From positions 42,098,421-42,162,420 of the forward strand of contig NC_037682.1 in the NCBI RefSeq assembly GCF_003255815.1: a DNA stretch of 64,000 nt, written 5' to 3'. The translations under genes were made by a program, and so were the position numbers. The DNA comes from Theropithecus gelada (Eukaryota; Chordata; Mammalia; Primates; Cercopithecidae). The notes beneath the pieces are model-generated. The model saw only the letters and a list, made by a program, of their open reading frames with translations, had not been told where the DNA came from and ran no database searches. Positions 12,051-22,696 of the stretch are shown in pieces (the first letter of the stretch is position 1; each line of letters starts with the position of its first letter).

Positions 12051-14102
12051 TTATTTCTTTCTCCTGCCTGATTGCCCTGGCCAGAAATACCAAAGCTATG
12101 TTGAATAGGAGTGGTGAGACAGGGCATCCCTGTCTTGTGCCAGTTTTTAAAGGAAATGCTTCCAATTTTGCCCATTCAGTATGATATTGGCTGTGGGTTT
12201 ATCATAAATAGCTCTTATTATTTTGAGATACGTCCCATCAATACCTAGTTTATTGAGAGTTTTTAGCATGAAGGGCTGTTGAATTTTGTCGAATGCCTTT
12301 CCTGCATCTATTGAGATAATCATGTGGTTTCTGTCTTTGTTTCTGTTCATATGATGGATTATGTTTATTGATTTGCATATGTTGAACCAGTCTTGCATCC
12401 CAGGGATGAAGCCAACTTGATCGTGGTGGATAAGCTTTTTGATGTGCTGCTGGATTTGGTTGGCCATTATTTTATTGATGATTTTTGCAGCTATGTTCAT
12501 CAGGGATATTGGTCTAAAATTCTCTTTTTTTGTTGTGTCTCTGCGAAGCTTTGGTATCAGGATGATGTTGGCCTCATAAAATGAGTTAAGGAGGATTCCC
12601 TCTTTTTCTGTTGATTGGAATAGTTTCAGGGAATGGTACCAGCTCAGCTTTGTATCTATGGTAGAATTCAGCTGTGAATTCGTCTGATCCTGGACTTTTT
12701 TGATTGGTAGGCTATTAATTATTGCCTCAATTTCAGAGCCTGCTATTGGTCTATTCAGGGATTCAACTTCTTCCTGATTTAGTTTCTGGAGGGTGTACGC
12801 ATTCAGGAATTTAACCATTTCTTCTGGATTTTCTAGTTTATTTGCATAGAAGTGTTTGTAGATTCTCTGATGGTAGTTTGTATTTCTGTAGGATTGGTGG
12901 TGATAGCCCCTTTATCATTTTTTATTGTGTCTATTTGATTCTTTTCTCTTTTCTTCTTTATTAGTCTTGCTAGCGGATTATCAATTTTGTTGATCTTTTC
13001 AAAAAACCAACTCCTGGATTCATTGATTTTTTGAAGGGTTTTTTGTGTCTCTATCTCCTTCATTTCTGTTCTGATCTTAGTTATTTCTTGCCTTCTGCTA
13101 GCTTTTGAATGTGTTTGCTCTTGCTTCTCTAGTTCTTTTAATTGTGATGTTAGGGTGTCAATTTTACATCTTCCCTGCTTTCTCTTGTGGGCATTTGGTG
13201 CTATAAATTTCCCTCTACAGACTGTTTTAATTGTGTCTCAGAGATTCTGGTATGCTGTATGTTTGTTCTCATTGGTTTCAAAGAACATCTTTATTTCTGC
13301 CTTCATTTCATTATGTACCCAGTAGTCATTCAGGAGCAGGTGGTTCAGTTTCCATGTAGTTGAGTGGTTTTGAGTGAGTTTCTTAATCCTGAGTTCTAGT
13401 TTGATTGCACTGTGGTCTGACAGACAGTTTGTTATAATTTCTCTTCTTTTACATTTGGTGAGGAGTGTTTTACTTCCAACTATGTGGACAATTTTGGAAT
13501 AAGTGTGATGTGGTGCTGAGAAGAATGTATATTCTGTTGACTTGGGGTGGAGAGTTCTGTAGATGTCTATTAGGTCCTTTTGGTGCAGAGCTGAGTTCCA
13601 TTCCTGGATATCCTTGTTAACTGTCTGTCTCCTTGATCTGTCTAATGTTGACAGTAGGGTGTTAAGGTCTCCCATTATTATTGTGTGGGAGTCTAAGTCT
13701 CTTTGTAGGTCTCTAAGGATTTGCTTTATGAATCTAGGTGCTCCTATATTGTGTTCATATATATTTAGGATAGTTAGCTCTTCTTGTTGGATGGATCCCT
13801 TTACCATTGTGTAATGGCCTTCTTTGTCTCTTTTTATCTTTGTTGGTTTAAAGTCTGTTTTATCAGAGAGAGGGATTTCAACCCCTGCTTTTTTTTTGTT
13901 TTACATTTGCTTGGTAGGTCTTCCTCTATCCCTTTATTTTGAGCTTATGTGTGTCTCTGCAGGTGAGATTGGTCTCCTGAATACAGCACACTGATGGGTC
14001 TTGACTTTTTATCCAATTTGCCAGTCTGTGTCTTTTAATTGGAGTATTTAGTCCATTTATATTTAAGGTTAATATTGTTATGTGTGAATTTGATCCTGTC
14101 AT
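12051..14102 (-). pseudogene. L1PA ORF2, endonuclease and N-terminal reverse-transcriptase fragment
   Basis: ORF2 normally encodes a 1275-residue protein with an apurinic-type endonuclease and a reverse transcriptase. Here the start ATG is at 14102-14100. The endonuclease survives largely in frame at 13807-13238, including the IMGDLNT motif and the SDHSAIKLEL histidine motif. Part of the reverse transcriptase survives at 12818-12147, including NFRPISLMNI and IISIDAGKAFDK. The frame is broken between 13238 and 12818. The deletion at about 12050 removes the FADD catalytic box, so it cannot reverse transcribe. Confidence 0.88.
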
Positions 14103-14165
14103 TATGATGTTAGCTGTTTATTTTGCTCATTAGTTGATGCAGTTTCTTCCTACCATCAAAGGTCC

Positions 14166-15189
14166 TTACAATTTGTCATGTTTTTTGCAGTGGCTGGTAC
14201 CGGTTTTTCCTTTCCATGTTTAGTGCTTCCTTCAGGAGCTCTTGTAAGGCAGGCCCGGGGTTGACAAAATCTCTCAGTATTTGCTTGTCTGTAAAGGATT
14301 TTATTTTCCGTCACTTATTAAGCTTAATTTGGCTGGTTATGAAATTCTGGGTTGAAAATTATTTTCTTCAAGAATGTTGAATATTGACCCCTACTCTCTT
14401 CTGACTTGTAGCGTTTCTGCCGAGAGATCCACTGTAAGTCTGTTGGGCTTCCCTTTATGGGTAACCTGACCTTTCTCTCTCGCTGCCCTTAACATTTTTT
14501 CTTCATTTCAACTTTGATGAATCTGACAATTATGTGTCTTGGAGTTGCTGTTCTCGAGGAGTATCTTTGTGGTGCTCTTTGTATTTCCTGAATTTGAATG
14601 TTGGCCTGCCTTGCTAGGTTGGGGAAGTTCCCTGGATAATATCCTGAAGAGTGTTTTCCAACTTGGTTCCACTCTCCCCATCACTTTCAGGTACACCAAT
14701 CAAATGTAGATTTGGTCTTTTCATATAGTATCATATTTCTTGGAGGCTTTGTTCATTTCCTTTTTCTGTTTTTTCTCTAAACTTCTCTTCTCACTTTATT
14801 TCATTCATTTGTTCTACAACCACTGATACCCTTTCTTCCACTTGATGAAATCAGCTACTGAAGCTTGTGTATGCATCACATAGTTCTTGTGCCATGATTT
14901 TCAGCTTCATCAGGTCATTGAAGGTCTTCTCTATGCTGTTTATTCTAGTTAGCCATTTGTCTAATCTTTTTGCAAAGTTTTTAGCTCCTTTGTGATGGGT
15001 TCTAACATCCTCCTTTAGCTTGGAGAAGTTTGTTATTGCCAATCGTCTGAAGCCTTCTTCTCTCTACCTGTAAAAGTCATTCTCCATCCAGCTTTGTTTT
15101 GTTACTGGCAAGGAGCTGCGTTCCTTTGGAGGAGAAGCAGCACTCTGATTTTTAGAATTTTCAGCTTTTCTGCTCTGGTTTCTCCCCAT
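14166..15189 (-). pseudogene. L1PA ORF1, frameshifted
   Basis: The start ATG at 15189-15187 is followed by the usual MGRNQS-type N-terminus. A frame at 15042-14851 keeps the coiled-coil region (FAKRLDKWLTRINSIEK and neighbours). Further on, the frame seen at 14699-14508 is out of register with the normal RRM reading, showing at least one frameshift. The natural stop lies at 14166-14168. The length of 1024 bp against the usual 1017 fits small indels. Confidence 0.88.
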
Positions 15190-16196
15190 CTTTGTGGTTT
15201 TATCTACCTTTGGTCTTTGGTGATGGTGACGTACAGATGGGGTTTTGGTGTGGATGTCCTTTCTGTTTGTTAGTTTCCCTTCTAACAGTCAGGACCCTCA
15301 GCTGCAGGTTTGTTGGAGTTTGCAGGAGGTCCACTCCAGACCCTGTTTGCCTGGGTATCACCAGCAGAGGCTGCAGAACAGGAAATAATGCAGAACAGCA
15401 AATGTTGCTGCCTTCCTCTGGAAGCTTTGGCTCAGAGGGGCACCTGGCCATATGAGGTGTCAGTCGGCCCCTACTGGGAGGTGCCTCCCAGTTAGGCTAC
15501 TCAGAGGTCAGGGACCCACTTGAGGAGGCAGATCTGTCTATTCTCAGATCTCAAACTCTGTGCTGGGAGAACCACTACTCTCTTCAAAGCTGTCAGACAG
15601 GGAAGTTTAAGTCTGCAGAGTTTTCTGCTTCCTTTTGTTCAGCTATGCCCTTCCCCCAGAGGTGGAGTCTACAAAGGCAGGAAGGCCTCCTTGAGCTGCG
15701 GTGGGCTCCACCCAGTTGGAGCTTCCCTGCCACTTTATTTATCTACTCAAGCCTCAGCAATGGTGGACACCCCTCCCCCAGCCTCACTGCCACCTTGCAA
15801 TTCTATCTCAGACTGCTGTGCTACCAGTGAGCCAGGCTCTGTGGGCATGGGACCCTCCGAGCCAGGCATGGGATATAATCTCCTGGTGCGTCATTTGCTA
15901 AGGCCATTGGAAAAGCACAGTATTAGGGTGGGAGTGTCCCAATTTTCCAGGTACCATCTGTTACAGCTTCCCTTGGCTAGGAAAGGGAATTCCCTGACCC
16001 CTTTCACTTCCCAGGTGTGGCAATGCCCTCTCCTGCTTTGGAGCACGCTCCGTGGGCTGCACCCACTGTCTGACAAGCCGCAGTGGGATGAACCAAGTAC
16101 CTCAGTTGGAAATGCAGAAATCACTCGTCTTCTGCATTGCTCACACTGGGAGTTGTAGACTGGAGGTGTTCCTATTTGGCCATCTTAGAACCCACC
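15190..16196 (-). promoter_or_regulatory. L1PA 5'UTR with internal promoter
   Basis: This GC-rich block is the L1 5'UTR in antisense. In known L1PA elements it carries the sense RNA polymerase II promoter and an antisense promoter that fires out of the element, here toward the plus strand. A YY1-type site (AAGATGGCC, seen as GGCCATCTT at 16178-16186) sits about 11-19 bases from the 5' end, as in active L1s. Present-day activity is not implied. Confidence 0.75.
15760..16158 (+). CDS. ORF0: ORF0-like antisense frame of the L1PA, extended
   Basis: Primate L1 5'UTRs encode a short antisense protein, ORF0 (71 residues in human L1). Here an ATG at 15760-15762 opens the matching frame, about 437 bases from the L1 5' end, with the ORF0-type start MVDTPPPASLPPCNSISDCC. 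The position and the P-rich, SDCC-bearing start both fit. The human-type stop is absent, so the frame runs to 16158 (132 residues). The same frame is also open upstream to 15520, giving 212 codons in total. No Kozak or expression evidence is visible. It may be a non-functional open frame in an old 5'UTR. Confidence 0.5.
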   Translation: MVDTPPPASLPPCNSISDCCATSEPGSVGMGPSEPGMGYNLLVRHLLRPLEKHSIRVGVSQFSRYHLLQLPLARKGNSLTPFTSQVWQCPLLLWSTLRGLHPLSDKPQWDEPSTSVGNAEITRLLHCSHWEL

Positions 16197-16205
16197 GACA
16201 AATTG

Positions 16206-16586
16206 ATTTTATAAAGCCATAAAGTCCTAAATTCTCTTAAGCAATTTTCATGTAAATAGATGTTTTTCTACTATAGTGAATAACTTTTTAATTCAGGCAA
16301 TAAAGTCATCAGATTTCAAGATGCAAGAATTATAAAACAATTTCATACATCACTAATTGGGTCATATAAATATTATAAAAATTTTAATTTATATGACCCA
16401 GTATTTCACTTTCTTACCTTCTCAGTCTTATTTACATGTAAATGCTATCAAATAAGCAATGATGCTATTGAAATCAAACCAGCACCTGTCCAAAAAGCAT
16501 CTCTCTTTTATAAACTTACAAACACGGTTTAACTCATTTAAACTCATGCAAGCATAGAATACAAAAACATAATTATCCTATGAAAT
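16206..16586. other. AT-rich stretch with no recognised feature
   Basis: Unique sequence between the L1PA target duplication and the solo LTR. An imperfect inverted repeat around 16362-16399 (GGGTCATATAAATATTATA and TTATATGACCCA) is the only structure seen. Confidence 0.45.
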
Positions 16587-17287
16587 TGTTAGTGGCAGCA
16601 AATCCATTTGCATCTGTTACAACATCAGTTCTTGCCTCCTCAGAAGAAATAATTCTATGAGGGGCATTAGGCAGAAGAGAGTTGAGGCAAGTTTTAGAAA
16701 AGGCATGAAAGTTTATTAGAAAGCTTTAGAACAGGTTTGAAAGGAAGTATACTTGGAAGAGGGCCAAGCAGTCAACTCGAGAGATCAAGAGCATGGTTTG
16801 ACCTTTTTGAGTTGAGGTTTTATATGTTGGCATGCTTCCAAGGTCCTGCATTCCTTCTCCCCCAAATTATCCCTTGGGGTGGACTGTCCACATATGCAGT
16901 GGCCTGCTAGCACTTGGGAGCGGAGCCTACCCAGTGTGTTTACTGGAATTGCATACATGCTAATTTGAGGTGTTGTTCCTCTACCAATCAAATGTCCCTA
17001 GAAGGCCATATACCAGTTAAACTCCACCATTTTGCCTCATAATGTGCATGCTTGAACCCACTGGCCCAACTCCTGAGATCTTATCAGGAGGCTGCTGATC
17101 ATTTCAGGTGTTCCTGTTTATTGGAAGACTGCCTTCCCTGGTGCTGGCTGTGACCAATTATTACTTTAGAGAGACAATTAACAACCACTTGACCATCACC
17201 TGATGGTTGCCTGGCATTGGAGTAGGGGTATGGGGGTAGAACCCTCTACTGCTGTACTTCATATATGACTAGCTACTTACTGTAACA
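16587..17287 (-). mobile_element. Solo LTR of an endogenous retrovirus (ERV1-like), antisense
   Basis: The element begins TG and ends CA, is 701 bp long, and is flanked by a perfect 4-bp duplication AAAT (16583-16586 and 17288-17291), the size typical of ERV1-class integration. On the minus strand it has a TATA box (CATATAAAAC, about 16816-16826) and a poly(A) signal AATAAA (16717-16712) about 100 bases later, marking U3-R-U5. No internal retroviral genes are beside it, so recombination has left a solo LTR. It is the same family as the LTR at 30381-31084. I could not name the subfamily with confidence (MER4-group-like). Confidence 0.8.
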
Positions 17288-17905
17288 AAATCAGTTACAA
17301 AATTTGCAGTTAAAGCTCTAGAAGATATCTGCAAAATGTTATAATTAACAGCAAAGACTCAAATGTGCCACACAGTTGCAAAATTGTTCATTTCCACAAT
17401 AGCATACATAAAATATTTGTTTCAAAGTAGTGCAGCCCACAAAGAGAAAATTATATGCTTTTTAAGCAACAAGAATTGAAACCCTTTCAGGTGATATAAA
17501 AATAACACAAATCCAGATAACTATTAGATTTAAATTTGGGTTGCATATTAAGATATCTATACTTATTTAGTATTAGTTAAAACTCCTGAAAAGAAACACT
17601 TGAAATAATTTACATGTTCTAAAAAACAAACCCACAAACCCCGAGAACAACATGACAATAGTAATAAAATATTCAAAGTGATAGGTGGCAAGAGATTAAT
17701 TAGAAACAAGTAAAATATAATTGGAATCTTTCATAAGTATGCAGTTTTTGTAATTAACAGCTAAACCCAAAATGTGTATTGATAGAGTTCCTGAAATAAC
17801 AAAAATATGTCTTTTCACTTTCATTCTGAAATCCTGTGGCTTGTTCACAGATAGTTGTTCATATATAAAATTTGTCCTGTAAATGTGAACTATACATGAA
17901 ATGAT
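17288..17905. other. AT-rich stretch with no recognised feature
   Basis: No gene or classifiable repeat is seen between the solo LTR and the MLT1-like copy. Confidence 0.45.
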
Positions 17906-18070
17906 TGTGGTAGGCAGAATTTCAACATGGCCTTCAATGAGGCACGCTCTTATATAATCCCCTCCTCTTGACTGTGCGTGAAACCTATAAAGATGAATGC
18001 CATGATAATTATTTCATGCTCTATGACAGAAGGGATTTTGCAGATGTTATTAAGGTCAAAATCAGTTGAT

Positions 18071-18211
18071 TTGTTGTATTATTTATTTATTTTTTAGATA
18101 TGAGGTCTTACTAGATTGCCCAGACTGGTCTCAAACTCCTGAGCTCAAGCCATTCTCCCTCATCAGCCTCGTGGGTAGCTGAGACTACAGGTGCATGCCA
18201 CCACATCTGGC
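18071..18211 (-). mobile_element. Free Alu monomer (FLAM/FRAM-like), antisense
   Basis: One arm only: T-rich tail, GAGGTCTTACTAGATTGCCCAGACTGG, then ACAGGTGCATGCCACCACATCTGGC. It is flanked by TCAGTTGA(T/C) at 18062-18070 and 18212-18220, consistent with a target duplication with one mismatch. It lies inside the MLT1-like LTR. Confidence 0.7.
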
Positions 18212-18542
18212 TCAGTTGACTTTAAAGTAAGATTAGCTGGTATGGGCCACACCTAATCACACAAATCCTTTAAATTTAAGTCTAGAGGTTAGAGACAGAG
18301 GAACTAAGAAATTCAAAATGCATTTATTTGCACTTGACAAGGACTTGGCATGTCATTGCTTGTTTGACAATGGAGAGGACCATGGAACAAGGAATGGAGG
18401 AATCCTCTAGGAAATGAGTAGCCTCCAGCTGACAGTCAGCAAAGAAGCAGGGACCTCAGCCCTATAATCTGAAGACATTAATTTCTGTCAATAAGAATGA
18501 TCCAAAGGGAATTTTTCTCTGGCGTTTCTGGGATTTCTCTGG

Positions 18543-18726
18543 AGATTATGAGTAATGCAAAACTGATGTCTACATTGACAGTGTAAATAATGTGTCATTT
18601 TAAAGAAAGCTTTCAATGCCTCAATTGTTTGTGTTAGTATTTAAATTTTAAAAGTAAAAGTAAGAAGGTTGAGTGTATTAGTCAAAGTGTCTCTAGGTAA
18701 GAATCTTTGATAACTGAAGAGAAACC
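18543..18726 (+). repeat. Local duplication, copy 1
   Basis: The segment is about 95% identical to 19475-19661 (roughly six substitutions and a 3-base length difference by eye). It interrupts the MLT1-like LTR and is bounded by a perfect inverted repeat, TCTCTGGAG (18536-18544) and CTCCAGAGA (18735-18743). Confidence 0.9.
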
Positions 18727-18830
18727 TTTGATAACTCCAGAGAAAAATTCAGCTTGAATGACACCTTGATTTCAGTCTTGTGATACTTGGAGGAGAGAAC
18801 TCTCCTATGCTATGCCAACATACTTCCTTA

Positions 18831-19474
18831 ATTTATTCTATTGAAATAAATTTCATTGCATTAATAGGAGGTATGCATGCAAAATACACACAAGCAACCT
18901 GGAACATTTCACAAAGAACAGGTTGAAGAGACAGGCTGTACGTCGGAGCTTCACCTCTGGCAATTTTATTTTGAATTGTAAAGTAAAATGAATAATTACA
19001 TATTTTTCAATTTTTTTCATATATTTATTATTCATGTTTTATATTTTTATGTTCACTGAAGATAAAAAGTGGCACCCATGAAGAGATTCATTCTTTCCCT
19101 CCTCCTGATGCAGTCACTGGGTTGGCAATAATTTGAGTTAGTATCACTCTTTACATGATTTAAATGTGCTGCCAATAAAATATGTCTTTCAATGGAAATT
19201 CAGTCTGAGTTTAAAAACCAAGCCAAATGTGAAGTAACATGTGTGTTTAATAATCCTGAACACACAGTTTTCAAAACTCATATTTCACATAATTTATATA
19301 CTGGGTTTCTTCCCAGCCCAACATCTAAATGTAAAAATAAAATAACCCCAACAGAAACTAGACAAAAACTTAAAGAAGTAGAGTACAATACAGAAAATGG
19401 TAAGTAGCAAGAAATAAGAGTAAGTGGAAAAAGGAAATAAATACAAGACATACATTAACATAATTAATAGGTAA
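18831..19474. other. Unique DNA between the two duplicated segments
   Basis: No gene or classifiable repeat is seen. The frame at 19192-19407 (71 codons) has no recognisable domain. Confidence 0.4.
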
Positions 19475-19661
19475 AGATTATGAGTAATGCAAAACTGATG
19501 TCTACATTGACAGTGTAGATAATGTGTCATTTTAAAGAAAGCTTTCAATGCCTCAATTGTTTGTGTTAGTATTTAAATTTTAAAAGTGAAAGTAAAATTA
19601 AAGTTGAGTATATTAGTCAAAGTATCTCTAGGTAAGAATCTTTGATAACTTAAGAGAAATT
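19475..19661 (+). repeat. Local duplication, copy 2 (probable source)
   Basis: Direct copy of 18543-18726 in the same orientation, 932-935 bases downstream. It lies in sequence I cannot assign to any repeat, whereas copy 1 sits inside an LTR, so this copy is the likelier donor. Confidence 0.9.
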
Positions 19662-21858
19662 TATATGATTATTCAAACTATATTAAGAAATTAATTCTGA
19701 TGTCTGTCTGCATAAAAATGAAATTGCTTCCATTTACCCACTGATGACATCAATTTTAAAATAGCTAAATGAATTTTTACCAATCTGAATTTATTTAGGA
19801 TAGCCTGGTTTAAAAGATAGCCTGGTGGAATACCAGGAAATTAATCTGAGATAAAACAGTGAGGGAGCTTTCTTGTGGCCACTTGAGAGGGATTTTCTGC
19901 AGCACTAACAAGTCTTTGCAGTAACTCTGGGACTTAGGAACATCTTAAAGGAATAGATTAACATCAGTCTAAGTGACTATGAGTAAGGTACAATAAAGAG
20001 GTCCATGAGACTACTGATGTGTCATTGAATTGATATGCCATGTGTAGAGAAAACAACGGTGGATCTTAATATACATGCAAGATGTTTTATCACAAAGTAG
20101 ATGCCTAGAATCACAGACATCCATTTACAATCAAATGCTGAAGTGTGTGGTATCAAGGTGGTGAAAGAGCCTCCCCAGTAATGCCAAAAGATCCACCCAG
20201 TTGGTCCAGAAAGCTCTGTTGGAGGGTCAGCTGCTTCTCATTATGCATGATGACATGACCTTTTCTGGAAACTCTGACAATAAAATATTCAGAATCTGAC
20301 TGACCCTGTTTTATGTTATAATTTATTTATTTTGCTTTCAAAATGTATTGTTTCTTAAAAAATAAATAAAAGACATTAATTTTATTTTTTTATGTTTTTA
20401 ATGTGATTCCTAAAAAATGCTTAATTATATATATAGCTTGCATAATATTTTTAACAGATGGTACTGCTTTTCAACCAACATAGTTTTATTTTTTTCTTAT
20501 TAGAGAGTCCAAAATTTTGCTCACATTTAAGGGCTTATTAAGTACTGTTCTATTAATAATTGTGCAGAAGTATATGTATGAATTTGTGTGTTTTCATAAT
20601 AGTTTATTAAATTGTATTCTGTTTATCCAACTTTCAAAGTACAGCTAGAATAAAAGGCAACACTGCATCCAACGTGATATTTTAACCTATCTATTTACTG
20701 CCTTCTTAATTACATTAAAAAAATTAGTAGCCTTTGACATTCTTTTTAGCTAGTGGAACAAATAATAATGCAATCTGTGTAAGAAAACATGCCCCTCATA
20801 TTTGTGATTTGTCTTCAAGGGTCCATGATGGGACATAAGGGATGGAAAGGAAGGGTGACAATAACCATTGTCAAATATTTCCCATCCGCCTTGGTTACAT
20901 AGACACATTTCCTGAATAGATCAGTCTGCCGAGGAAAATGTATTTTCAGACATATTCTGGGACGATTTAAACTGTCAATTTATTTCTAAAGTCCACCTAA
21001 CCATTTAACTATAAACAAGGGCCTGAATTTTTAGGTCCTTGAAACAAAACTAATTCAGAAGAAAGTTTACCTGCAGATGGAAATCTAGGAGAGCCCAGTA
21101 AAATATGTACTCTAATATATTCATAGTTACCTCTCACAAATGTCTCTGAAGAATTCCCTGACACATAATTGTACTGTTTCTTATTTTTCTATTATTGTCA
21201 TGTTTTCTTATTCATCAACCCTTCTGGTCTCAGGAAATGCAAACTAACCAACAGAATTGCTCCAACAATATCCTCATGGCCCTTGAAAACAGACTACATT
21301 TAATAGACTAATTCCTATTTCTGAACCAACTTTTCCCTAATGTGTTGAGATAACATCAGAGAAGTAGGAAATGAACAAAGCGGGAAAAAAAATATGCTCT
21401 TATATTCCCTAGGGGAAATACTACTCTAATTTACAAGCTTGAAGTCGAGATGTGGCTGTTAATCCAGTATAAAAATTTACTACCTGCATCAACCAAAAGT
21501 AATGGAAAATTTTCAGCCTTCATTTCTTCCCTGGGCCTGGATCACAGTCAAAATTAATCTAATAAGCATAGCCATAAAATTGAATCATCTAATACTAGAT
21601 CCTCCCCATAATATTCTTCAATATTTATTACACATTAATTTCTCCAGAAATTATGCTCTGATAAGAATGATTTGATTTATAGAAAATAGCTCTAACTGTA
21701 ATATTTTAAAATAAATCACACTTAGTGATTATTAAAATATGATTGTAAAACAATTGGTAGTCAGTAGAACTTAGAAATAAATGAACTATTTGTGTTATTA
21801 TCTCATCCCATAATTTGAGATTGTAATAGAACACTGATCATATACCTAAAGTACATCT
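19662..21858. other. AT-rich stretch with no recognised feature
   Basis: About 2.2 kb without a gene, long open frame or repeat I can classify. A short TATATATA run is at about 20427-20436. Confidence 0.5.
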
Positions 21859-22696
21859 GTCATAGGTAAAATTTTAAGGTGATCACAAATAATCTACACC
21901 ATTAAATAAGCTCCTTTCCTTGAGTGTGGGTGAGACCTGTGAATACAGTAAGATATTACTCCTATGGTTATTTTATGTTATATGACTAAAATGAAGGAAT
22001 TTTTCAGATATAATTAAGGTCTCCAATCAGTTAAATTTAGTTCATCAAAAGGACATTATAAGTTGATTAATAGGTAAAAATTACAGTTAGAAGAAATAAG
22101 TTATAGGGTTCTACAGCACAGTAGAGTGACTATAGTTAACAACAATGTATTGCATGTTTCAAAATAGCCAGAAAAGAATCCCAACACAAAAAAATAATAA
22201 ATGTTTGAAGTGGTGGGTATTCTAATTAACCCATTTTGATCATTACACATTGCAGTCATATATCAAAACATCACACGTACTTCATAAATATGTACAATTA
22301 TGTCATATCAATTTAAAAGGGAAGATTGCCTTGTATAAGCCTGACCTAATTAGGCCCTTTGAAAAAAGACTTTGGACTTTTCTGAGCTCAGAGTTTGGAA
22401 GCAACAGAAACTCTCTCTTTTTCTGTTGCTAGCTTTAAAGAAATAAACCACGAAGAGGTCCGTTGCTGCAAGGAAATGAATTCTGCAAACAACCACAAGA
22501 ACCTGGAAGAAGATCTTAGGCCTTAAACGAGACCACAGCCCCAGCAGACACCTTGATTACAGTATTAGGAGACCCTGAGCAGAGACCCAGCAAGACCATA
22601 CCTAGACTTCTAAACCATATGTGAGAGAATACATTTATATTTTTAAACCATTAGGTTTGTCATGATTTGTTACATAGCAATAGAAAACCAAAACAG
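21859..22696 (+). mobile_element. MLT1-like (MaLR) LTR copy, sense, with nested L1 fragment
   Basis: The copy starts TGTCATAGGTAAAATTTTAAG and ends with CAATAGAAAACCAAAACAG, a drifted form of the CAATAGAAAACTAATACAG ending of this repeat type. Internal phrases AGACCTGTGAATACAG and CAGACACCTTGATTACAG also match. An L1 3' end splits it at about 22062-22318, after which the LTR resumes with GGAAGATTGCCTTGTATAAG. Confidence 0.55.
22062..22318 (+). mobile_element. L1 3' end (L1MB type), 5'-truncated, sense
   Basis: The phrases AGTAGAGTGACTATAGTTAAC, AATAAATGTTTGAAGTGGTGG and CATAAATATGTACAATTATG are the L1M 3'UTR. It is about 257 bp, has no coding part, and is nested in the MLT1-like LTR. AAAAGG occurs on both sides. 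Confidence 0.8.

Larger units (their letters stand above)
11030..16196 (-). mobile_element. L1PA-type LINE-1, both ends present, internal deletion, antisense
   Basis: Reading on the minus strand, the element starts at 16196 with an AAGATGGCC-bearing 5'UTR of about 1 kb. ORF1 follows (15189-14166), then ORF2 (from 14102), the 3'UTR and a short tail ending near 11030. A 9-bp target duplication, GACAAATTG, flanks it (11021-11029 and 16197-16205). At 5.17 kb it is about 1 kb shorter than a complete L1PA because ORF2 is deleted internally at about 12050/12051. Frameshifts and stops affect both ORFs. It resembles primate L1PA5-L1PA8 or the related Old World monkey lineage; the subfamily is an inference. 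Confidence 0.93.
17906..18830 (+). mobile_element. MLT1-like (MaLR) LTR copy, sense, interrupted twice
   Basis: The copy starts TGTGGTAGGCAGAATT and carries TTTTGCAGATGTTATTAAGG and CCTCTAGGAAATGAG, phrases shared by the copies at 21859-22696 and 45966-46545. An Alu monomer (18071-18211) and a 184-bp duplicated segment (18543-18726) split it. The LTR-like text resumes at about 18749 with TGACACCTTGATTTCAG. The assignment to MaLR/MLT1 is from memory of the family's phrases and is uncertain at subfamily level. Confidence 0.5.
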
